In this document: piece after piece, positions 57,711 to 64,000 of the stretch
How the letters are laid out: every line of letters begins with the position of its first letter
Numbering within the stretch: position 1 is the stretch's first letter
NCBI GenBank assembly: GCA_036245805.1
Contig: BTRK01000002.1
Location: forward strand, 19,399,067-19,463,066
From: Pristionchus mayeri
Lineage: Eukaryota; Nematoda; Chromadorea; Rhabditida; Neodiplogasteridae
Direction of reading: 5' to 3'
DNA length: 64,000 bases
Program-made: the position numbers and the translations under genes
The notes under the pieces: generated by a model
Database searches by the model: none
The model's input: only the letters and a program-made list of their open reading frames with translations
What the model was told of the DNA's origin: nothing

Positions 57711-60058
57711 TTATTTCTTCTCCAAACCATAGAGTAGAATCATCTCATTGGCATAATCACCCTCCGGAGTCTCCAAAATGAGAGGAATGCCGTCAAATCT
57801 ATGAGAAATGGGTATGACAACTCAATGTACACATGATACCTCTTATCATTCATGATGCACTCGAATGCCTCCATCCCGATCTTTCCTTTCCCAATGTTTT
57901 CGTGTCTGTCCAGATTACAGCCCAATTCGCCTCAACAATCGACTAGTTCATCTCACTTGTACTCTTAACTCACTCTTCGAATCATTGAGATGCAATGCCA
58001 TCAATCGATCGAATCCAACAATCTCCCCGAATTTCTACAAATATTCCAAACTATGTGATAAGAGTCGAATAAGTTTCTGCTGTGTCAGTAAGATTTCTGC
58101 TGTTCTCATTACGTCACTTCCATTCATCGACAAGTCTTTCTTCTCGTCGACAATTTCTCTTCACGTGACTAATATCATTGACCAGCATCTTCTCTTCCTC
58201 TTCCATCTCATCTATCCAAATAGTTCGCACGTGTGCCAATGAATGCTTTCCATTATCAGTTAGAGTTCATCCAATTCACTCTCAACCTTCGACCATCCAT
58301 AGACTGACCTCCATCGTTTCTTCATACTTCTCTTTAGTTCGAATGTCATATCCTTAACAATACTACGTGTCTCATCTCTCCCTCCCTCCATCGAACCTGC
58401 GGCGAAGATGTGGCACGTATCGATGCATACACCGACTCTCTTCGAATTCCCCTTCACTTGGTCCAGGATCGATCGAATCTGCATTCTATTTTGCATTGAT
58501 TCCATTGTCTTACCGTACCTCTTCGAAGGTTCCTCCCACAGTGTGTCCTTGGCCTGCCATTGTTTCCACCACTGAATAATATGTTGTCAATATAGAATCA
58601 TGTTATTAAAAGAACAAATATTTAAAACATCTAACTGAGAACCTAGTTTGATTTTGTCCGTCCTTTCTAGCACATAATCGATCGTCTCTGCTACAGTACG
58701 AATGCAATCTTCTTGAGATCCGACTCCAGTGGACGATCCTGATATGAATAGAATCTCTCTTTCAAATGGGATATTAACTCACCTGGATGGAAGTTATACA
58801 TTTCAATGTTCAGTCTTTCGGCCCTCTTACATTCCTCCAGCATGGCATCCCTACAGTCATTACCACTTCTTCATCTTCCCCCTCTCACTCACCGACTCTT
58901 CTCCAGTTTTTGTGCATCGGGAGATCCCGGATTAAGGAGGTATGAACCATGGGGGAGAATCATATGAAGAGGAAAACCCGTATCCTCAACATCAATCGCA
59001 TAGTTATCCACCATGAATTTCGTCCTTTCAACCTCGATAGTTCGATTCCACTCTTGAACGACACTCTCTTCCATGGGCTTGCTATTCCACTGTCTCTGAT
59101 TCCTCACGAAGAGAGCGAAAGAGTGGCATCCAATGGATCTCGCATCGTGGATGGCTCGAGAGACACTTCCTGTAGGGGGACTCTCACACCTCCCCTCCCC
59201 CTCTTCTACCTGCAGCACTAGCATGCATTCCCAGTCTCTTGGTGCTTCCCTCAGCAGCTTCCTTCACATTCTTCCCAATCGTCTCTCTCAACTTCTTCTC
59301 ATTTTCCGTTTCTCCTTCCATCACTTTCTTTCCTTTCTTCGTCTTCTCCGTTCCTTCTTTCTTCAACGAAGCTGCAATCACTCCTCTCCCCATTACATTG
59401 CTACATTGGGAGTGCAAGTACAGTACTGTGCAAAAGTTTGGAAACATTTTTCAACTTATCATAACCCCATTCAACGTCATGCTAGAGACTCATGGTTTGG
59501 AGCATTCAAGAGATAAACCTCACGAGATTATAGCCATATGGTGTATGGATATACACCTTAAGATTACTGTTTTACGTGCAGTTTCCGTGAGTGTTTGAAA
59601 TTATTTTTTTCAACCTCAACCGAAAGTCGGTTTTACCTCATACTACAGTAACTGTGGTCACATTACAACCATTGATGATTACCATTCACTTCAGAACTTT
59701 TTTGGTGCTCATCCATTATGATAAGTTGAAAAATGTTTCCAAACTTTTGCACAGTACTGTATAACAAATTGCACTCCTAACTGTAAGTATGAATCTCAAT
59801 ATATGTGTTCAATGTCTGACCATCATCATTGGTCGCTGCATTAATTGGTTCATTTTCGTCTTTCTTTATCCTCTTCTCCTTGACTTCTTTATCCATTTTC
59901 ACTCCTGTAAAATGTAGTTCCCCTTCCTCTACGCTTCCATTAGCAAGTGCACCTTTCTGTTTCTTCGCAACTTTAGGCTCCTCCTGTTCAAAATCTTCCC
60001 TTTTCATTTCAACGTTTTCACTGTTCTTACTGCGACTTCTTGTAATTCTCCCGCTCAT
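57711..60058 (-). CDS. apn-1: Endonuclease IV-type AP endonuclease (APN-1)
   Basis: Exons: 60058-59821, 59371-59210, 59169-59033, 58984-58893, 58850-58783, 58738-58643, 58571-58519, 58478-58397, 58352-58309, 58034-57974, 57930-57840, 57798-57711; phases match, about 403 aa. Seen: a Lys/Glu-rich N-terminal region of about 110 aa (nuclear-type, RSRSKN), then the TIM-barrel motifs LGMHASAA, FVRNQRQW, ILPHGSYLLNPGSPDA, MYNFHPGSS, VVETMAGQGHTVGG, VGVCIDTCHIFAAGYD, ALHLNDSK, LDRHENIGKGKIG and DGIPLILETPEG. These include the three-zinc His/Asp/Glu ligands. Known: endonuclease IV cleaves at abasic sites in base excision repair. Intron 1 carries a Tc1-like MITE. TTCTTCAG|AAATG at the start resembles a trans-splice site. 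The 48-nt intron at 59032-58985 is inferred from family length. Confidence 0.9.
59421..59759. mobile_element. Tc1-like MITE with 44-bp perfect terminal inverted repeats
   Basis: The ends CAGTACTGTGCAAAAGTTTG and its complement are identical over about 44 bp and flanked by TA (59419-59420, 59760-59761); 339 bp. The perfect arms suggest recent activity. It lies in intron 1 of apn-1. Confidence 0.88.
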
Positions 60059-60569
60059 TTCTGAAGAAGCTTGAGCTTAGTGCTAATTTTACTGATCACC
60101 AAGTATAGCAAAGCTTTTGTGAACTTTATGATCTCAACTTCAAACCGAAAGCAATTATTATTTATATAATTCAATCAACGGTCACAGTTGAAACAATGAA
60201 CGAGACGAGAAGAAAAAAATCGTACTATCTTAATATATAATATATACTTTTATATACCTCATGTAATCAAAGTGAAAGGAAACACGGGGTTGGTTCATTC
60301 ATTAGCAAACAATAGGCGACAAGTATGATAGAAAGTAAGACTAATGTAGCGAAAGGAAAAGACAGTATAAAAAATGCTAGAACCGGGCGGGGACTCAAAG
60401 ACGAATTGTGACAGGGATAAATTTTCCCTGGAGGCCTATTTCATCGGAGATTCCCCTCTCAGTTCCCTCTAGTACTGTATGTATCACGAATTGGAGAACA
60501 CGTTCACAGGGCGGGATGATGAGAGAGTGATGGGAGAGGAGAAGAGAGAGGGGGACTCGTAGAGGTAGA
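60059..60569. other. Intergenic region
   Basis: About 510 bp between the apn-1 start and the USP47-like stop, both minus. AT-rich, with no recognised element. Confidence 0.4.
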
Positions 60570-63500
60570 TCACGACTCAGAGAAGCTGCTCATCTGGATA
60601 CGAAGTGCCCGTTCCTTTCTGCGGACTGTCGCAGTCTGTCCCATATCCTGCAATGAGAAGATGAGTGCCGCTCCACTCTCATCCAGTCTACTGTGCATTC
60701 CTCCTCCACTCACCCTGATCCGAATGAGTTTCCTATCCTCCTCCGTGAGTGCCTTCCTATCTTCCGTCTTGTCTCTACAATTCCTCATCTTACATCTTCC
60801 CAATCAATACACAAATTCGCATCAAGAATGCATACAAACCTGAAGTAGACAACGATATGAGAGATGATGGTGAGAAGAGTGTCCTTGAATGGATTCTCAT
60901 TCCACTGCACACATTCGTGCAGATCGATCCGACTCTTCGCAAAAGGCCACTTCTCCCATGCACTCTGAGTCTGAAGGTACATCATCTCATTCGTACATCT
61001 ACATTGTAAAGAAGTTAGCTCTCACTCGGAATAAATCGAAAAGTGAATGAAACATATAGAATTGAACGAATATTCACAAAATTAACATACGTAGGTGAAC
61101 TCGATGTTCTCAGGAGCGACATGGAATCGATGACTAATTGCTTCTTTGAAATTGTCCACTTGAGCACTCATTCCCAGAGTGGGATCAACCAGCACGAAGT
61201 CGATCTTGTCCACCTACAAGAGTCATTCATAGGAGAGGGGAGGGGAGAGAGGGGAGAGGGGGGGGGGCGTACCTCTACACAGCTGGGTCTGAATCTCCTC
61301 ACAAAGATGGCCTGTTTTCCTCCCTTCGTCTCTTCGATTCTCTCAGGAGGAATAAGATGCACGTATAGGTTCTCACTCCACTGCACTCCCAGTCTTTCGT
61401 TCACCTTCTCCACATCCGCCAACTCCGCCCGCTTCTGCTTCAGACAACGCAGATGGATCCTGTGGCGGGAAGGATACGCCTACAGTAGATGGAATGAAAT
61501 GCTGACTGTTCTATCTGGAGGTCCTCCTGATACTTGTCTCGGAAGAGCCGCTGACACTTCTTCTTCACCTCGGCCACTTTCGAATTGGGGCTGAGGGCAA
61601 TCTCGAAGAGGAGACGCCATTTATCTCTCTGCAATGAAATGGATTACGCCTTCCCTCTCCCTCTCTACTCACATCAGACTCGTCCATCTCAAATCGGAAC
61701 ACCTTCACCATCTTCTCATCTTCCTTCAATGCCGGTCGCAACTTCATCACTAACTGAAATGGTTGAGATGAGAAAGTGTTCCTATAAAAGAGTGCGGAAC
61801 TAGGACGGATGATAACCAAAAAAAATGGTGCCCTTCCGTAGTAGTATTTTCACAATATGCTCACAGACCGTCAGTAAGACTTCTCCGCAAATACTACAGA
61901 AGGGTATTATTTCCGAGGTTGGTGATCCGTCCTAGTGCCGTGAGTGCACCTTATGGACAGTTCTCCACGTGTCGAGTGCATCTTCGTCCTTGGAATTCGA
62001 TTCATACGATCCCGTCTCTCCGTAAGTAACATGGAAGGAGAAGGTGGCTGATTCGATGCCGCATCTACAATGGAGATGAGAGAAGAGAGTCAACTGAGTA
62101 TCACTACTTCTTCGCCAGCCACAGTCGAAGATCCCTCACGCGACTTCTCTTGTCCACGTCCAGAAGGATGACTGCAACATTAGACTCCTTTCGATGGATA
62201 CTCTCACAACATCCAATTGAGTAGAAGAGGGAAGGGAGATGTGAACGTACCGTTGTCCTTCTCCTCTAGTAAGTGTATGATGGGTGTCTCTCCCTTCTTT
62301 TCTCCCTCACTCCTCACAAGTGTCTTGCTGCTGGTAGTCGAGTGCACCTCATCGACGTAAGGATGAGACACGTTCTCCATTGCAGTGAACTCTCCCAGAG
62401 AGGTGATCTCAATGCGCATCCTCCTCTTCCTCCTTCCCTCCCCCTCCCCTCCCCATCACTCACCTTGGCTATGAGCATCTGTTGATTCTCTGGATTGTCC
62501 ATGTGATTCGTCTCCCATGCATCTTCTCCTTCACTCACGACGGGACTCATCTGTGGAGTGTTGTTGCACACTGATTCTCCACTCAGACCACAGTCGTCCT
62601 CCATATCTTCCGTCGACGAGACTACAGAGGGAGTCGACTCCACTCGCGCATACAAGTTTTCCTATAAAAACAAGTGAGGATGAAGTGTGTGTTCACTAGA
62701 CTTTGAAAAGTAACAGTTCAGTAACAAAATGACCAGTTACGATCGAATTTTCCAACCACTCATTTTAATTTTCACTGTTATTGAAGCGGCTTCGTAACTG
62801 ATTATTTATTTATCTCGTAACCGGTTACGAATTTGAGCACGATTTTTGGGGCATTGAGGTCTTTTTGCTATGATACATATTTGAAAGATTTGTCGCACCC
62901 ACTCTCGTAACCGCTCACTTGATTCGTGAACTGTAACGAATGAGTTTTCGTAACCTGTTACGAGCAAACTGTCATAACCGGTTACGTCGCCATTAAAAGT
63001 CTAGTGTTCACTTCTCGGTCACCTCGATCACTTCCATGGGAGGGCAGTTCACTGTGGCAGAGGGAGGCCTCTCGCATACTTCATCCACCACCATACTGTT
63101 CTTGTGTTCGGATAGCTCGTCTGCAATGTCCATTCTTCCCAACTGCTCTCATATTGAGAGGGAAGCAGCTTACCCTGGGAGGGCAGTTCGATTCTCAGTT
63201 TGAGGCTGTACTTATGTCTGTCAATGATCTGGTACATGAGTGAATTCTCGACTCGATTGATATCTTTCATCAACTTCCTGCCAATTCATCCATCATTCCC
63301 TTCACTCCCCCCTCTCCTTCATCTCTCATCTGCTCACCTGTCCTTCTCCGTCTCTTCTCCGGGTGAACCTCCGTCAACGTACAATATGCAGTGCTCTACA
63401 TCTGCAATCTCATCCATCTTTCTCACTCCTCTTCCCTCCCCCTCCCCTCATTCCTTCCACTCTTTCACTACTAATTGATTACCCGTTCTGAAGAAGTCAT

Positions 63501-63624
63501 GGAACTGCTTCACGGGTGCATCTAGAAGGTCGAATTTGTCCACTCCTCTTTCAAGTACTATTCTGTAGTCCTTGAAATCTTTCTCGCACAGGTAACTACC
63601 CAAGAGCTCACGGACACGAGTTAT
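60570..63624 (-). CDS. USP47/USP40-type ubiquitin-specific protease, C-terminal part (catalytic half beyond right edge)
   Basis: Many minus-strand exons; firm ones include 63624-63483 (VRELLGSYLCEKDFKDYR) and 63401-63338 (VEHCILYVDGGSPGEE). Later exons encode MKDINRVENSLMYQII, an acidic linker (EDMEDDCGLSGESVCNN), ILLDVDKRSRVRDLRLWLAKK, MKLRPALKEDEKMVKVFRFE, WRLLFEIALSPNSKVAEVKK, LGVQWSENLYVHLIPPERI, AIFVRRFRPSC, VDPTLGMSAQVDNFKEAI and, last, a basic segment before the stop at 60570-60572 (RRKERALRIQMSSFSES). Known: USP47 has C-terminal ubiquitin-like modules, then a VRRW-type strand and a final RKEKALKI motif. The UBL-like modules here follow that order. No catalytic Cys or His box is in the window, so the assignment rests on the C-terminal half only. 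Confidence 0.55.
61796..61939. mobile_element. 144-bp MITE, second copy of the 36108 family
   Basis: The ends GGAACTAGGACGGAT and ATCCGTCCTAGTGCC are inverted; flanks AAGAGTGC and GTGAGTGC match at 6 of 8. The inner block ATACTACAGAAGGGTA recalls GTACCCTTCT of the 36108 copy. It lies in an intron of the USP47-like gene. Confidence 0.72.
62694..63006. mobile_element. 313-bp element with CACTAGAC ends
   Basis: The termini CACTAGACTTT and AAAGTCTAGTG are inverted; the inside is rich in GTTACGA / TCGTAAC motifs in both orientations (for example CGTAACCGGTTACGA at 62816). The ends recall CACTA elements, but a clean 3-bp duplication is not present (GTT against TTC); a 6-bp TGTTCA alternative exists. 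It lies in an intron of the USP47-like gene, next to its donor. Confidence 0.6.
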
Positions 63625-64000
63625 CTGAAATAAAATCCAATATGTCTTATCGCTAGTTCGGATGTCAAAACAGCCAGTGCTCCTCCATTTCTGAAACGGG
63701 GAATGGACGGATTTTTGGAGCTGGAGCGAGGGTATGATTTTGAACTCGTGCAATAAAAAAATACTAATTTCATATATCTAAAAATATCTAATTTCCTGCT
63801 ATATAAAGAGACAAGAATGAATTTACCCCCCCCCCCCCTCCATTAACCTAGCAGTTGCCAACGGTGGTAGGGTCATACATAAACAAAACACAGCTATCTT
63901 GGTAGCAACTTGGGAGTACCGTACCCAATCGAAACCAGTATGTCATTAAATACAGTATTCTAGTTTCCTGGGTCACACAGTAGTCGAAAGGGTAGGTCTG
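63625..64000. other. Right-edge intronic or upstream sequence
   Basis: Presumably intron of the USP47-like gene. It has a C-run at 63829-63838 and AT-rich flanks. A minus frame across 63640-63753 continues past the acceptor but lacks coding character. Confidence 0.35.

Noticed and set aside
1..64000. CRISPR arrays, bacterial operons, tRNA or rRNA genes
   Set aside because: The window is eukaryotic. I saw no regularly spaced short repeats, no tRNA cloverleaf with A and B boxes that I could defend, and no rRNA signature.

Overview
This is an AT-rich animal nuclear contig. I favour a nematode: nearly every gene is cut by many introns of about 40-55 nt with GT/AG ends. The gene set includes a MUT-7-type exonuclease and an endonuclease IV (APN-1 type). 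Several start codons also sit directly behind an AG that resembles a spliced-leader acceptor. Exon models were assembled by hand from reading frames, splice phases and family knowledge; no alignment or RNA data were available.

Left third (1-26.5 kb). The 5' part of a MEPCE/Bin3-like RNA cap methyltransferase gene runs off the left edge on the minus strand. Divergent from it is one large plus-strand gene, a 30-exon mut-7/EXD3 homologue (about 955 aa, 1129-26495). Most of its length is intron filled with transposons: long palindromic (foldback) elements, a TTAA-flanked palindrome, a hAT-like element, a mariner relic, and a nest in which a broken LINE sits inside one palindrome that sits inside another.

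Middle (26.5-41.7 kb). A mobile-element island (a mariner relic inside a GGCACT-type element) is followed by a minus-strand run: IFT74 (cilium transport), ING3 (PHD-finger chromatin reader), a cysteine-rich protein I cannot name, two unidentified fragments, and NDUFB8 (complex I).

Right third (41.7-64 kb). A plus-strand class II histone deacetylase is convergent with a minus-strand pair, SNAPC3 then GTF3C5, 209 bp apart. Both of these act in small-RNA-gene transcription, so they form an operon candidate. A gene-sparse stretch follows with secreted cysteine-rich (three-finger-like) proteins, a small orphan secreted protein and microsatellites. Then come apn-1 (base excision repair) and the C-terminal half of a USP47-like deubiquitinase running off the right edge.

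The main themes are RNA-related nuclear functions (7SK-type capping, RNAi exonuclease, snRNA/Pol III factors, chromatin enzymes) and a dense, nested invasion of introns by inverted-repeat transposons. The heaviest invasion is in the gene whose family silences transposons.
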